A DNA stretch of 64,000 bases from Pedobacter sp. N36a (GCF_014472395.1 NZ_JACSZW010000001.1:558001-622000), one strand, 5' to 3'; positions 49,182-58,274 are shown, counted from the stretch's first letter. The notes: a model not told the origin generated them from the sequence alone. Numbers and translations are program-made.

Positions 49182-49319
49182 GATATTGGATAAGTAGTTT
49201 ATGTTATTTGGTTTAAAATCTAGCCTCAAACGCTCCATTTGAACATTTCTGTAAACAAACGATTGTTTTATGTGTTAAAAACGTTTTAGCACAGTCCTAA
49301 AGTAGGAGATTTTTTTAAA

Positions 49320-49353
49320 TAAAAAAAGGCACTATATTTAAATATGGTGCCTT
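49320..49353 (-). terminator. Terminator of the small hydrophilic protein gene
   Basis: AAGGCACYATATTT-AAATATRGTGCCTT, a 14-bp near-perfect palindrome with one G-T pair, followed on the minus strand by T7. It lies 48 bp below the gene at 49401. Confidence 0.7.
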
Positions 49354-49400
49354 CATTAACAATGTAGCTGTAATTGTTACTTTAGAACAGATGCTTAGGC

Positions 49401-49607
49401 TTACCTTCCTGGGAAGGTTCCAGGCTCATGACTGGATCCCATAGGCTTATTTGTTCGGCGGTGATGCTTGAAAAAATCTGTCCGACTAAAGTCTCCTGCA
49501 GAAGAGGTATCGCCAGTATCTGGCTTATTGTTCCCAAAATCTTCTGTCTCTTTGTACACCGTTTTCCGGTGACTGTGTTTTTCATTGTTGTTTTCCGGCG
49601 TTTTCAT
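49401..49607 (-). CDS. Small hydrophilic hypothetical protein (68 aa)
   Basis: Very polar, rich in N, H, K, R, S and D (NNNEKHSHRKT, DTGDTSSAGDFSRTDFF, KHHRRTNKP, HEPGTFPGR), no hydrophobic core, so likely disordered. The other minus-strand frame over the same bases (49382-49585) has mixed hydrophobic content and no such character, and I prefer this one. A dedicated terminator follows. Function unknown. Confidence 0.45.
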   Translation of the reverse strand: MKTPENNNEKHSHRKTVYKETEDFGNNKPDTGDTSSAGDFSRTDFFKHHRRTNKPMGSSHEPGTFPGR

Positions 49608-49720
49608 AACATGATGATTTTATTGATGATACCGTACCAGTAAAGAAACAACGTAAAATCAGTTATGTTTAATATAATAGGATTAAAAAATCAGAAAAAA
49701 AAACACGGATTTAATTCTGC

Positions 49721-50266
49721 TTACGAATCAGTAGCTAAAGCCTTTGGCGCATATATTTTTTCTTTGATCAGCGCGGCTAATACGGTCAGCTCACTTCCCT
49801 CAAATGTCGCAGTGGCCATCAATAACATTGGATACGATACCAATGGATCGGTATAAGATGGTTGTCGGTAGCTGAAATCTAACACCTGGAAACCAAGACG
49901 TTCATAAAACCCGATTCTACGAATGGAATATTCATCTTCAGGCGGTTCTACTTCTAACAGCATCCTGCCTGGAAGCAATGATTTATAGTAATTGAGTACG
50001 GATGCGCCATAATTTTTGCCCCTTAGTTCCGCATCAATTGCAAAATGTTCTACGAAATAACAGCCGGAGATCTCCCACCAGATGATAAAACCAATATGTC
50101 CATCGTCGGTATGGATCAGATCAAGGTGCATTTCCTGATCTGTAGAAATTCGTTTGAGTAAGGAATCCCAATCCCTCCGCTCATGCGGAGGGAAGGCATC
50201 CTCATATAGTTTTTTTATAAAGGTCAGCGAGGGATCGCTGGCCTTAGTAATTCTGTGAAACTGCAT
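49721..50266 (-). CDS. GNAT-family N-acetyltransferase
   Basis: 181 residues. VEHFAIDAELRGKNYGASVLNYY is GNAT motif A with the RGKNYG loop, and YSIRRIGFYERLGFQVLDF is motif B. The extra C-terminal 35 residues are unassigned. Substrate unknown. Ten bases separate it from the desulfurase gene on the same strand, so probably one transcript. Confidence 0.87.
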   Translation of the reverse strand: MQFHRITKASDPSLTFIKKLYEDAFPPHERRDWDSLLKRISTDQEMHLDLIHTDDGHIGFIIWWEISGCYFVEHFAIDAELRGKNYGASVLNYYKSLLPGRMLLEVEPPEDEYSIRRIGFYERLGFQVLDFSYRQPSYTDPLVSYPMLLMATATFEGSELTVLAALIKEKIYAPKALATDS

Positions 50267-50276
50267 AGAATACTAT

Positions 50277-51431
50277 TTATGCAGTAACGTTCTGACTTAC
50301 GATTTGTTTGACTTTATCTACTACAATATCCAGTTCTTCTTTCGTATTGTATTTGCTGAAAGAAAACCTTACAGATGGTCTGTTCGGATCTGCATCAATA
50401 CCGGTTAACACATGAGAACCGATGTTAGATCCTGAAGAACAAGCACTGCCGCCAGAGGCAGAAATGCCGTTGATATCTAGGTTAAACAGCAACATATCAG
50501 ACATATCCATTGCTGGAAAAGAAACATTCAATACCGTATACAAGCTCTTGTCTGCATCTGTTTCGCCGTTAAAACTAATGTCAGCGATTTCTGTGCTCAA
50601 TCTATTTTTCAAGTAATCTTTTAATCCCTGTATATGGTTCTGATGGCTTTCCATTTCTGCATACGCCATTTCAAGGGCTTTTGAAAGTCCAATAATTCCG
50701 TATACATTTTCAGTACCACCACGCATATTGCGTTCTTGTGCACCACCATAAATCATTGGAGCGATTTTTACATTGTGGTTTACAAATAAGAACCCTACAC
50801 CTTTAGGGCCATGCAATTTATGAGCTGAACACACAATAAAGTGCGCTTTCAGCTTTCTCACGTCATGCTGGTAATGACCCATTGTTTGAACAGTATCACA
50901 ATGATAAATGGCATCATATTGCTCACAGATCTCTCCTACTCGCACAATGTCGGTTAAGGTCCCCAATTCATTATTGGCATGCATTAAAGAAACAAATGAA
51001 CGATCGTTTTCTTTTAGCAATTGCTCCAAGTGGTCATAATCAACATTCCCTTTCGCATCGATGTTTACAAAACTCAGTTTGTCAATCACACCTTGTTTCA
51101 GCAGCATATCTAATGTATGTTCTACCGCATGGTGTTCAATTTTCGAAGTAATGGCATGTTTGATATTAAAAGCAGCAATTCCGCAACGGATAGCGGTATT
51201 ATCAGCTTCTGTGCCTCCAGAGGTAAAAAAGACCTCAGCAGGAGTCGCATTTAAGAGACCGGCAACTGTTTTCCTTGCTTTTTCTACCAGCGTTCTTACC
51301 TCTCTACCCTGAGCATGAATTGCAGATGGATTGCCGTAATAATTAGTCATTACGTTCAGCATCTCCGAAATTACCTCTGGATCCAGAGGTGTTGTTGCCG
51401 CATTGTCTAAATAGATCCTGTTTACCTTCAT
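50277..51431 (-). CDS. Cysteine desulfurase (NifS/IscS family)
   Basis: 384 residues. Fold-type I PLP enzyme: YLDNAATTPLD at the N terminus, SGGTEADNTAIR, HCDTVQTMGHY, PLP Lys in CSAHKLHGPKGVGF and catalytic Cys in SGGSACSSGSN. It takes sulfur from cysteine for iron-sulfur clusters or tRNA thiolation. No scaffold gene (iscU/sufBCD) is adjacent, so its partner is elsewhere. Its start abuts the stop of the mutase gene. Confidence 0.93.
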   Translation of the reverse strand: MKVNRIYLDNAATTPLDPEVISEMLNVMTNYYGNPSAIHAQGREVRTLVEKARKTVAGLLNATPAEVFFTSGGTEADNTAIRCGIAAFNIKHAITSKIEHHAVEHTLDMLLKQGVIDKLSFVNIDAKGNVDYDHLEQLLKENDRSFVSLMHANNELGTLTDIVRVGEICEQYDAIYHCDTVQTMGHYQHDVRKLKAHFIVCSAHKLHGPKGVGFLFVNHNVKIAPMIYGGAQERNMRGGTENVYGIIGLSKALEMAYAEMESHQNHIQGLKDYLKNRLSTEIADISFNGETDADKSLYTVLNVSFPAMDMSDMLLFNLDINGISASGGSACSSGSNIGSHVLTGIDADPNRPSVRFSFSKYNTKEELDIVVDKVKQIVSQNVTA

Positions 51432-52819
51432 TAGTTCAATTTTAAAATTTCTTTGATATCTGAGATGATCTTTGAGGCCAGGTTTTCAGCTACTGTTTCG
51501 CTGCCTGCTTCGCTGTAGATGCGAATGATTGGCTCTGTATTAGACCTGCGCAAATGCACCCATTCTTTATCAAATTCTATTTTCAAGCCATCGATAGCGC
51601 TGGTAGGCTGATTTTTATATTTCTCCTGAACTTTAACCAATAAAGCATCGATGTCCATTTCAGGGGTTAGTGTAATTTTATTTTTTGAGATATAATAAGC
51701 TGGGTAGCTGCTTCTCAAAAGAGAAATTGACTTGCCAAACTTCGCCAAATGCGTTAAGAATAAACCGATGCCGACTAAGGCATCACGGCCATAATGAGAT
51801 TCAGGATAGATGATACCACCATTACCTTCACCACCGATGATCGCTTTATTTGCTTTCATTTGATTCACGACATTCACCTCCCCTACTGCTGAAGCGTGGT
51901 ATTCCATTCCTGCTTTTTCCGTTACATCTCTCAATGCTCTGGTAGAAGAAAGGTTGGAAACGGTATTTCCCGGCGTGTTTTTAAGCACGTAATCCGCCAC
52001 TGCAACTAAAGTATATTCTTCACCAAACATCGACCCATCCTCACAAACAAAGCACAAACGGTCTACATCTGGATCCACTACAATACCTAAATCTGCGTTT
52101 TTAGCTTTTACCACCTTAGCGATTTCCGTTAAGTTTTCTGGCAATGGTTCAGGATTATGTGGGAAGTGGCCATCAGGTGTACAGTACAATTCATATACCG
52201 TCTCCACACCTAAAGCTTTCAATAAAGCAGGAACGAAGATTCCTCCTGTCGAGTTGACACAGTCGATCGCGATCTTAAAGTTTGCCGCTTTAATTGCAGC
52301 AACATCTACTAATGGTAAAGCTAGAACGGCATCTATATGCTTTTGCAGATAGCTATCGTCTTTAGTCACCGTACCCAGATCATCTACCTCAGCAAAGCTA
52401 AACTCTGATTTCTCAGCGATCTCTAAAAGTTCTTTTCCATCAGCATCGCTGATAAACTCACCTTTATCATTCAATAATTTCAAAGCATTCCATTGTTTTG
52501 GATTGTGACTTGCCGTTAAGATGATCCCACCTCCAGCTTTTTCAAGTGGCACGGCGATTTCTACTGTTGGAGTAGTTGACAAACCAAGGTCGATCACTTC
52601 AATGCCTAAGCCCTGAAGGGTACCTATGACCAGGTTGTTCACCATTTCACCAGAAATTCTGGCGTCACGTCCAACAACAATTTTCTTAATGTTCGTTTTA
52701 TTGATAATCCAAGAGCCATAAGCTGCTGTAAATTTAACGATATCAATAGGAGTCAAACCATTACCGGCGATTCCTCCGATGGTTCCTCTTATTCCGGAGA
52801 TAGATTTTATTAGTGTCAA
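51431..52819 (-). CDS. glmM: Phosphoglucosamine mutase / phosphomannomutase
   Basis: 462 residues if begun at the TTG at 52819, which places SISGIRGTIGG at the usual position after TLIK; an ATG at 52849 adds ten residues (KKKPNN-rich) not seen in the family. The phosphoserine loop TASHNPKQWNALK, metal site DPDVDRL, sugar loop GEGNGGIIYP and the C-terminal phosphate loop RRSNTEPIIRIYS are intact. It isomerises glucosamine 6-phosphate for UDP-GlcNAc, feeding MurA. Specificity between glucosamine and mannose is not certain. Confidence 0.87.
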   Translation of the reverse strand: MTLIKSISGIRGTIGGIAGNGLTPIDIVKFTAAYGSWIINKTNIKKIVVGRDARISGEMVNNLVIGTLQGLGIEVIDLGLSTTPTVEIAVPLEKAGGGIILTASHNPKQWNALKLLNDKGEFISDADGKELLEIAEKSEFSFAEVDDLGTVTKDDSYLQKHIDAVLALPLVDVAAIKAANFKIAIDCVNSTGGIFVPALLKALGVETVYELYCTPDGHFPHNPEPLPENLTEIAKVVKAKNADLGIVVDPDVDRLCFVCEDGSMFGEEYTLVAVADYVLKNTPGNTVSNLSSTRALRDVTEKAGMEYHASAVGEVNVVNQMKANKAIIGGEGNGGIIYPESHYGRDALVGIGLFLTHLAKFGKSISLLRSSYPAYYISKNKITLTPEMDIDALLVKVQEKYKNQPTSAIDGLKIEFDKEWVHLRRSNTEPIIRIYSEAGSETVAENLASKIISDIKEILKLN

Positions 52820-52954
52820 GTTATTCGGTTTTTTTTTCAAAAATAGCAAAAAAACAACATAAAGACTGATTTATAGCACTTCAAATCGTAAAATTAACAT
52901 CATTAAAATCATGGAGGAAGCTTAAATAATCCTCAATGTTGCATTTGAAAATAC

Positions 52955-52962
52955 TATATTTG
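52955..52962 (+). promoter_or_regulatory. -7 element of the methyltransferase-PAP2-ZIP operon
   Basis: TATATTTG, 33 nt before the ATG at 52996. No TTG at the usual spacing. The 52850-52995 gap holds no gene. Confidence 0.5.
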
Positions 52963-52995
52963 TATTTTTCGTAAACATCAACAAAAACGGGCTTT

Positions 52996-53730
52996 ATGCA
53001 GCGCAAGTGGTTTCAATATTGGTTCAACTCTCCTTATTATCATATTTTATATAGTCAACGCAATGATGCTGAAGCAGAATTCTTAATTGATAACCTGTCG
53101 GCACACCTGAAGCCTGCTGCAGATTCCAGGATTCTGGATATTGCCTGCGGCCGCGGCAGACATTCCATTTACCTGAACAAAAAAGGTTATGATGTAACCG
53201 GAGTTGATCTTTCTGAACAAAGCATCAAATATGCGCAGCAATTTGAGCAGAAGAACTTGCACTTTTTCGTTCATGACATGCGTAAGCTGTCTTTTATCAA
53301 TTATTTTGACCTTGCCTTGAACCTGTTCACCAGTTTCGGTTATTTTGATACAGAAAAAGAACATGTGAGCGCATTGACCTCTTTCAGAAAAAGTTTAAAA
53401 CATGATGGGACCTTGGTAATTGATTATTTCAATACGCAAAAGATCATCAAAAACCTGACACAGCAGGAAACAAAAACGATGGAAGGCATAGAGTTCCATC
53501 TTCATAAATTTGTGGCTGATGGCAAAATTATCAAACATATCAATTTCGAACACCGCAATAAATCTTTCGCTTTTGAAGAGCGCGTACAAGCATTCCAAAA
53601 AGAAGATTTTGAAAGAATGTTACTAAAAAGTGGCTTGGAAATCACGGAAACCTTTGGCAATTATGCTTTAGAAGCCTTCGACGAGACTAAATCTGACCGT
53701 TTGATTTTAATCTGCAAAAAAATATGCTAG
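52996..53730 (+). CDS. Class I SAM-dependent methyltransferase
   Basis: 244 residues. RILDIACGRGRHSIYL is motif I, DVTGVDLSEQSI holds the acidic ribose-binding residue, and DLALNLFTSFGYF is motif IV. The fold is complete but the N-terminal about 45 residues and the substrate are unassigned. Overlaps the PAP2 gene by 7 bases, first of three linked genes. Confidence 0.88.
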   Translation: MQRKWFQYWFNSPYYHILYSQRNDAEAEFLIDNLSAHLKPAADSRILDIACGRGRHSIYLNKKGYDVTGVDLSEQSIKYAQQFEQKNLHFFVHDMRKLSFINYFDLALNLFTSFGYFDTEKEHVSALTSFRKSLKHDGTLVIDYFNTQKIIKNLTQQETKTMEGIEFHLHKFVADGKIIKHINFEHRNKSFAFEERVQAFQKEDFERMLLKSGLEITETFGNYALEAFDETKSDRLILICKKIC

Positions 53731-54287
53731 AAGCCCTGCATCAATTTGACGTAGACCTATTTCTTAAAGTAAACCGCGACATGGGCAACCCAATTTTCGA
53801 CTGGCTGCTGCCTTTAATGCGCAATCGTTATTTCTGGATCCCATTATATTTATTTATCATCATTTTTTGTGTTAAAGAATATAAGAAAAGAGGATGGTAC
53901 ATTATAGGAATGCTGGCTTTTACTGTAGCGATGGGCGATTTAATTGCTTCGAGAGTGATCAAGCCATTAGCAGGGCGGATCAGGCCATGCAACGACATTG
54001 ACCTGGTTGGCGAACTTATTCGTCGTGTGCCATGTGGCAGCGGCTATAGTTTTCCTTCCGCACATGCGACCAATCATTTTGCCATGGCCGTTTTCCTGAT
54101 TTTCGTATTTTACGATAAATGGAAGCCTATCTTACCGATTGGACTGGCTTGGGCCTTGATCATTTCCTTCTCACAAATCTATGTCGGGGTACACTACCCT
54201 ATTGATACCATGGTAGGCGCCTTACTGGGCAGTCTGATTGGTTTCAGTACTTCAATCATCTACAAAAAAATACAACCACAAGTATAA
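53724..54287 (+). CDS. PAP2-family membrane phosphatase
   Basis: 187 residues, about five membrane helices. The three acid-phosphatase motifs KxxxxxRP (KPLAGRIRP), PSAHATN and SQIYVGVHYPIDT are present, giving the two catalytic His. It removes phosphate from lipid phosphates such as undecaprenyl pyrophosphate or phosphatidate; which one is not shown. Overlaps its neighbour genes on both sides. Confidence 0.92.
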   Translation: MLEALHQFDVDLFLKVNRDMGNPIFDWLLPLMRNRYFWIPLYLFIIIFCVKEYKKRGWYIIGMLAFTVAMGDLIASRVIKPLAGRIRPCNDIDLVGELIRRVPCGSGYSFPSAHATNHFAMAVFLIFVFYDKWKPILPIGLAWALIISFSQIYVGVHYPIDTMVGALLGSLIGFSTSIIYKKIQPQV

Positions 54288-55018
54288 TGGAAATCTGGAA
54301 GTTGCTCATCTTATTCTTTAGCGCCTTTTTAGGAGGCTCTGCCATTTTTATGGTAAAGAGCGATAAATCGCAGCTACTGAAGTTAATTCTTTCCTTTAGT
54401 GGAGCTTATTTATTCGCCATTACCGTATTACACCTGATTCCGGAAGCTTACAGCGGACCAGATCATGCACAAATCGGGATCTTTATCCTGGTTGGTTTCC
54501 TATTTCAAATTCTATTGGAACAATTTTCGGAAGGTGTAGAACATGGCCATATTCATAAACACGGAGATTCAAAAGCTTTTCCATATGGAATCATGATCAG
54601 TCTGTGTCTGCATGCCTTTCTGGAAGGGATGCCATTGGCTAAAGATCAGCACAATGCCTTGATTTTCGGAATCTCCTTACACCACATTCCTGCGGCTTTT
54701 GCCTTGGCGAGTATATTGATGCAAAGTCATTTCAAAAGAAACAGCGTGCTTTTTTACATCAGCATTTTTGCGATAATGGCACCGTTCGGATTTTATGTGA
54801 GTTATGGCTTGAGCAATGGCACTATTGGTGGCGTAGAAGACTATTTCAACAAGATCATGGGTATTGTGATCGGTATCTTTTTACACATTTCTACTACGAT
54901 CTTATTTGAATCAAGTGTAGACCATAAGGTGAGTAAAAGGAAAATGATCGCGGTATTGTGTGGCGTGGGCATTGCCCTGCTTGGCTATTTTATGACCGGC
55001 CAAACACACCAGCATTAA
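54287..55018 (+). CDS. ZIP-family metal transporter
   Basis: 243 residues, eight membrane helices. A His-rich cytosolic loop (EHGHIHKHGD, about 85-95) and the metal-site helices LHLIPEAYSG, CLHAFLEGMP and GISLHHIPAAFAL are classical ZIP, which imports zinc or iron. It is not linked to a GCAA-N5-TTGC repeat as the locus at 4.2-8.4 kb is, so common regulation is not shown. Last gene of the three-gene run. Confidence 0.92.
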   Translation: MEIWKLLILFFSAFLGGSAIFMVKSDKSQLLKLILSFSGAYLFAITVLHLIPEAYSGPDHAQIGIFILVGFLFQILLEQFSEGVEHGHIHKHGDSKAFPYGIMISLCLHAFLEGMPLAKDQHNALIFGISLHHIPAAFALASILMQSHFKRNSVLFYISIFAIMAPFGFYVSYGLSNGTIGGVEDYFNKIMGIVIGIFLHISTTILFESSVDHKVSKRKMIAVLCGVGIALLGYFMTGQTHQH

Positions 55019-55044
55019 CCTTCTTCAATAAATTATAGCTTTTA

Positions 55045-55084
55045 CAAAAAAAGCTACACCTCTATAAAGGCGTAGCTTTTTTTC
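55045..55084. terminator. Bidirectional terminator after the ZIP gene
   Basis: AAAAAGCTAC..CC-tctataaa-GG..GTAGCTTTTTT with A7 and T8 runs. It serves both the ZIP gene and the convergent MarR gene. Confidence 0.9.
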
Positions 55085-55102
55085 TCTATAAAATTGATAA
55101 GA

Positions 55103-55552
55103 TTAACCTCTCATTTTATCCAGCAAATCGTTCAATAACTGTGCTTCCTCAGCCGACAAGTTCTTTGCTGCCAGCGCAGAAAGGTCTACCCCATCGTCCA
55201 TTTTGCGGAGTAAAGTCAATCCTTTTTCCGTGATCAAAATATCAACGGCCCGTTTATCATGGACATTCACACCTTTGGCCACTAATTTCTTTTGCACCAG
55301 ACGTTCTGTGATGCGGGAAGCATCACACATCTTATCCAGCATTCTTGATTTCAATAAATTTATTGTGGAAGGCGCAGGGTACTGACCTCTCAAAATTCTT
55401 AAAATATTGAACTGCTGTGGAGTAATCTCATAAGGGGCAATGACCTGCTTAAAATAGTCATTGCACCAACTGTTGGTAAATACCAGGTTTGCTATTGCCT
55501 GCTGATATATATCTTTAAATTTTGTCGCTTTTATTTCTTTCTCCAACCGCAT
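55103..55552 (-). CDS. MarR-family transcriptional regulator
   Basis: 149 residues from the ATG at 55552 (MRLEKEIKATKF); starts at 55561, 55576 and 55609 are also in frame, but the last two overlap the DUF5522 gene. The winged helix ITPQQFNILRILRGQ, INLLKSRMLDKMCDASRITERLVQKKLV (in part) and the wing VHDKRAVDILITEKG are typical MarR. Ligand and target unknown. It is the last gene of the CoaE-MBL-DUF5522-MarR run. Confidence 0.85.
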   Translation of the reverse strand: MRLEKEIKATKFKDIYQQAIANLVFTNSWCNDYFKQVIAPYEITPQQFNILRILRGQYPAPSTINLLKSRMLDKMCDASRITERLVQKKLVAKGVNVHDKRAVDILITEKGLTLLRKMDDGVDLSALAAKNLSAEEAQLLNDLLDKMRG

Positions 55553-55553
55553 C

Positions 55554-55727
55554 TCAGTCATTCTGTTTATTCTCATTCCCTTTTTCTGGACTGGTCTTTT
55601 TCTTGCCAAATCCCCATGGGCAGTGTTTACATTTATTTTTACAGCAATAGCCCCTTTTTAGATGATAAGCTTCAGTGAAAACCATTAGCCCATCCTCGTT
55701 CAAATAATAGTCTATCCCCTCTATCAT
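55554..55727 (-). CDS. DUF5522 small Cys-rich protein
   Basis: 57 residues, not obvious because the MarR frame overlaps it. YYLNEDGLMVFTEAYHLKRGYCC and KCKHCPWGFG match what I know of the DUF5522 family, with four Cys (CC-x3-C-x2-C) that look like a metal or Fe-S site. The ATG is one base after the MBL stop (TAAGATG), and its TGA sits one base before the preferred MarR ATG. Function unknown. Confidence 0.75.
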   Translation of the reverse strand: MIEGIDYYLNEDGLMVFTEAYHLKRGYCCKNKCKHCPWGFGKKKTSPEKGNENKQND

Positions 55728-55728
55728 C

Positions 55729-56670
55729 TTATGTAAGCAATTTAACGACCAAACTATTTGCGAAATGTTCCTTCAACTGCTTTCCATCGCCATGATTGGT
55801 CCAAACCTCTGTAGGTTTTACCTGATCTATGGTATAAATGATGTCATTCCAGTCTGCATGATCAGATACATACAACTGAATTTCACTATTGTTTTGTAAG
55901 TGCTTCCAACCCGTAGCGAATACTCTAATTACATTTATAGCTCTAAAATAGCTCCTAAACACCATTGGAGGAACCATATAAACCATATTTGTTTGCGTGT
56001 TCTTCATCACTTTACGATCATACATTTCATATTTTCCCATATTTATGCCATTCTGCTCATAAATTTTCACAAAAGGCATCATACTATGGTGCACCAGTAT
56101 CCTTTTTTCCGGACAATGGTCATTCATCAAACTAATCAGCCGCTGACATTTACCTAAGGCATAAGCGCCTAACATAATGTTACTTTGAGTTCCATTGAGC
56201 TTCAAAATTTCTTCTTCTGCTGCTGGGTGACGGGTATTTGGATCAGCAAAAGTCGTCTCTGTAATCAGGACATCTGCCTGCACAAATTCAATGGGCTCGC
56301 AGGTCTTATCTGGCTGTAATTTATAATCACCGGTATACAGGTATTTAACACCTTGATATTCCATTAAAATCATGGCCGAACCCAGAATATGTCCGGCAGG
56401 GATAAAGCTGATTTTAACGCCATTCAGCGTAAAACCCTCATGATAACCTTTCAAATGAAACTCACCACCGGCAAACTTCTTATAGCGGTGTTTCATAAAC
56501 AAGGAGGTCGTTTCCGTACAATAAACATGGAGGTTACCTCCGATGGCATGGTCTCCATGGGCATGGGAAATCACTGCGTCTTTTACTATTTCCTTTGGAT
56601 CCAGATAAAAATCACCATATCTACAAAATAAACCAGTTTTTGTAGCAACTATAAAATCATCTAATATCAT
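55729..56670 (-). CDS. MBL-fold metallohydrolase, nuclease-like
   Basis: 313 residues. The metal motif SHAHGDHAIGG (HxHxDH, about 35-42), YTGDYKLQPD and VSDHADW are present, the last two typical of the MBL nucleases and DNA-ligase-associated exonucleases (Snm1-like). There is no DNA ligase or helicase neighbour here, so function is only inferred. Tightly packed with coaE (one-base overlap) and DUF5522. Confidence 0.82.
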   Translation of the reverse strand: MILDDFIVATKTGLFCRYGDFYLDPKEIVKDAVISHAHGDHAIGGNLHVYCTETTSLFMKHRYKKFAGGEFHLKGYHEGFTLNGVKISFIPAGHILGSAMILMEYQGVKYLYTGDYKLQPDKTCEPIEFVQADVLITETTFADPNTRHPAAEEEILKLNGTQSNIMLGAYALGKCQRLISLMNDHCPEKRILVHHSMMPFVKIYEQNGINMGKYEMYDRKVMKNTQTNMVYMVPPMVFRSYFRAINVIRVFATGWKHLQNNSEIQLYVSDHADWNDIIYTIDQVKPTEVWTNHGDGKQLKEHFANSLVVKLLT

Positions 56671-57266
56671 TAAGGATTTGTATTTAAGAATTGACGGTGT
56701 AAAGCCATCACTTGTGTAATTAAAGAATCTGTTTCATTGTTGTGGACCAGCATATCCGCCATTTTAGCTTTCTCTTCGTCGGAGAGCTGCTTATCCATAC
56801 GTGCCTTCACTTGCTCCTCGGTTACGCCATCGCGCTGCATGACGCGCTGCAATCTGGTTTCCAAGGGCGCAATGACCAGCACATTACGGTCGCATAACTG
56901 ATAAGAACCACTTTCAAAAAGCAAGGCTGCTTCTTTGAGGATATACGGTACATTCGGCGCAACCTGACTTGCCCACTTTTCAAAAGCACGGAATACCGCT
57001 GGATGAACCAATTGGTTGAGTTTTTCTAACTCTGCTGCCTGATTAAAGACAATCCCAGCGATGTGTTTATTGTTTAGTACCCCTTCAGGTGTATAACTTT
57101 CTTCTCCAAAAGTATCTTTTACCCCTTGAATCAGGATGGGGTCCGTGATCATAATTTGTTTGGCTACCGTATCTGCATAAAATACAGGAATGCCCAAGGT
57201 TTCGAACACCCGGCATACTGTGGTTTTTCCACTTCCTATTCCTCCTGTTATCCCTATTTTTAACAT
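56670..57266 (-). CDS. coaE: Dephospho-CoA kinase
   Basis: 198 residues. P-loop GITGGIGSGKTT at the N terminus, the LIDKLIN-like core, ILKEAALLFESG and VIAPLETRLQRVMQRDG mark CoaE, which phosphorylates dephospho-CoA in the last step of coenzyme A synthesis. The gene shares its terminal bases with both the YbbR-like and the MBL genes, so they are co-transcribed. Confidence 0.96.
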   Translation of the reverse strand: MLKIGITGGIGSGKTTVCRVFETLGIPVFYADTVAKQIMITDPILIQGVKDTFGEESYTPEGVLNNKHIAGIVFNQAAELEKLNQLVHPAVFRAFEKWASQVAPNVPYILKEAALLFESGSYQLCDRNVLVIAPLETRLQRVMQRDGVTEEQVKARMDKQLSDEEKAKMADMLVHNNETDSLITQVMALHRQFLNTNP

Positions 57267-58213
57267 TATTTTTCTATAATAAAATCAACTTTAGCAGGTT
57301 TAATCTGCACCAGATTGCAATAATCAGGAAAGCGATTCAACCTAACGGTCAGCTGATTGTGCTGAAAAACCTTCCATTCATTCATGTCTACTATCGCCTC
57401 AATGAATTCTTCATTGATCTGGCTGTACTTAGACAGCGCCACCATTAAAGTCACCTTCACCTTTTTAGGGTAGAGTTTTATATTGTAATATTCTTTATTG
57501 TTGATCACCTTTAAGGGCACTTCTATCACTTTTTCTGTAAACTCATCCACTGGTAGCTTCACGTCTACACTGGTTGGGAAGATGTTTACATTTTTCATCT
57601 TATTCTGCAGCATTGCTACCCTGGCGACCGTGGAACTTTGGATATCTTCCAATTTCAAAGTATCAGTATTCCATTCTTTTATTTTGACAATATCTTCCTC
57701 CGGGCCGGAGATCGTCACATAGTCCGGATTCACCTTAATGGCATTAGATAAACCATACTGCGGTACAAAGCGAAGATTGGACACCAGTTTAACAGGCACT
57801 CTTTTTACCCTCCTTTCGGAGAAGTCAAAATACAGCGTATCCGGCTTTACGGAAATGATCTTCTGAGAAGATTCCAGCTGGCGGTTCACATTGAACAGCT
57901 GCTCAGAAAACAACACATAATTCCTTTTATTCAATTGCTCCAGGTTAATGGAAATCGACTGAGGTTTGATCCTCAATCTCGCAAATAACAACTGCCAGCC
58001 CGTTCCTTCCACCTGTAAATCTACGGTATCTGATTGCAACGGATGAAAAGCTTTCTTTTGAGGGAAGTTCTTATAGTCGAGTACCGTCTTGGCCGTATAA
58101 ACGTATTTATTGTTCAATGCCATGAACAACCATGCCGCAACAGCCAAGAACAGACAGGTGACCAGCGCCAGAAAACGCTTTTGCTCTACTTTTGTGAGTT
58201 TGATGATGGGCAT
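57266..58213 (-). CDS. YbbR-like domain protein
   Basis: 315 residues from the ATG at 58213 (MPIIKLTKVEQ); a start at 58258 adds residues with no support. One membrane helix (about 14-32) and then a mainly beta-strand extracytoplasmic part with repeated PDTLYFDFSERRVKRVPVKL and VKLPVDEFTEKVIEVPLKV-type YbbR units. In Firmicutes YbbR (CdaR) regulates diadenylate cyclase; no disA/cdaA gene is seen here. Function open. Confidence 0.75.
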   Translation of the reverse strand: MPIIKLTKVEQKRFLALVTCLFLAVAAWLFMALNNKYVYTAKTVLDYKNFPQKKAFHPLQSDTVDLQVEGTGWQLLFARLRIKPQSISINLEQLNKRNYVLFSEQLFNVNRQLESSQKIISVKPDTLYFDFSERRVKRVPVKLVSNLRFVPQYGLSNAIKVNPDYVTISGPEEDIVKIKEWNTDTLKLEDIQSSTVARVAMLQNKMKNVNIFPTSVDVKLPVDEFTEKVIEVPLKVINNKEYYNIKLYPKKVKVTLMVALSKYSQINEEFIEAIVDMNEWKVFQHNQLTVRLNRFPDYCNLVQIKPAKVDFIIEK

Positions 58214-58244
58214 ATAGACAAAGTAATCAAATATACTGAAATGC

Positions 58245-58274
58245 AAAAGCCGCACCAAACAAGGATGCGGCTTT
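58245..58274 (-). terminator. Weak terminator after yajC
   Basis: AAAAGCCGCA-ccaaacaagga-TGCGGCTTTT; the minus-strand T-run is only four bases. It may only partly separate yajC from the YbbR-like gene. Confidence 0.6.

Noticed and set aside
49382..49585. 67-codon minus-strand frame overlapping the small hydrophilic gene
   Set aside because: Hydrophobic-polar mix without domain pattern; the overlapping frame at 49401-49607 has a more typical composition. One of them is likely real but not both.
52921..52962. GTTGCATTTG near the promoter of the ZIP operon as a Zur box
   Set aside because: Only one half-site is present without the N5 partner.
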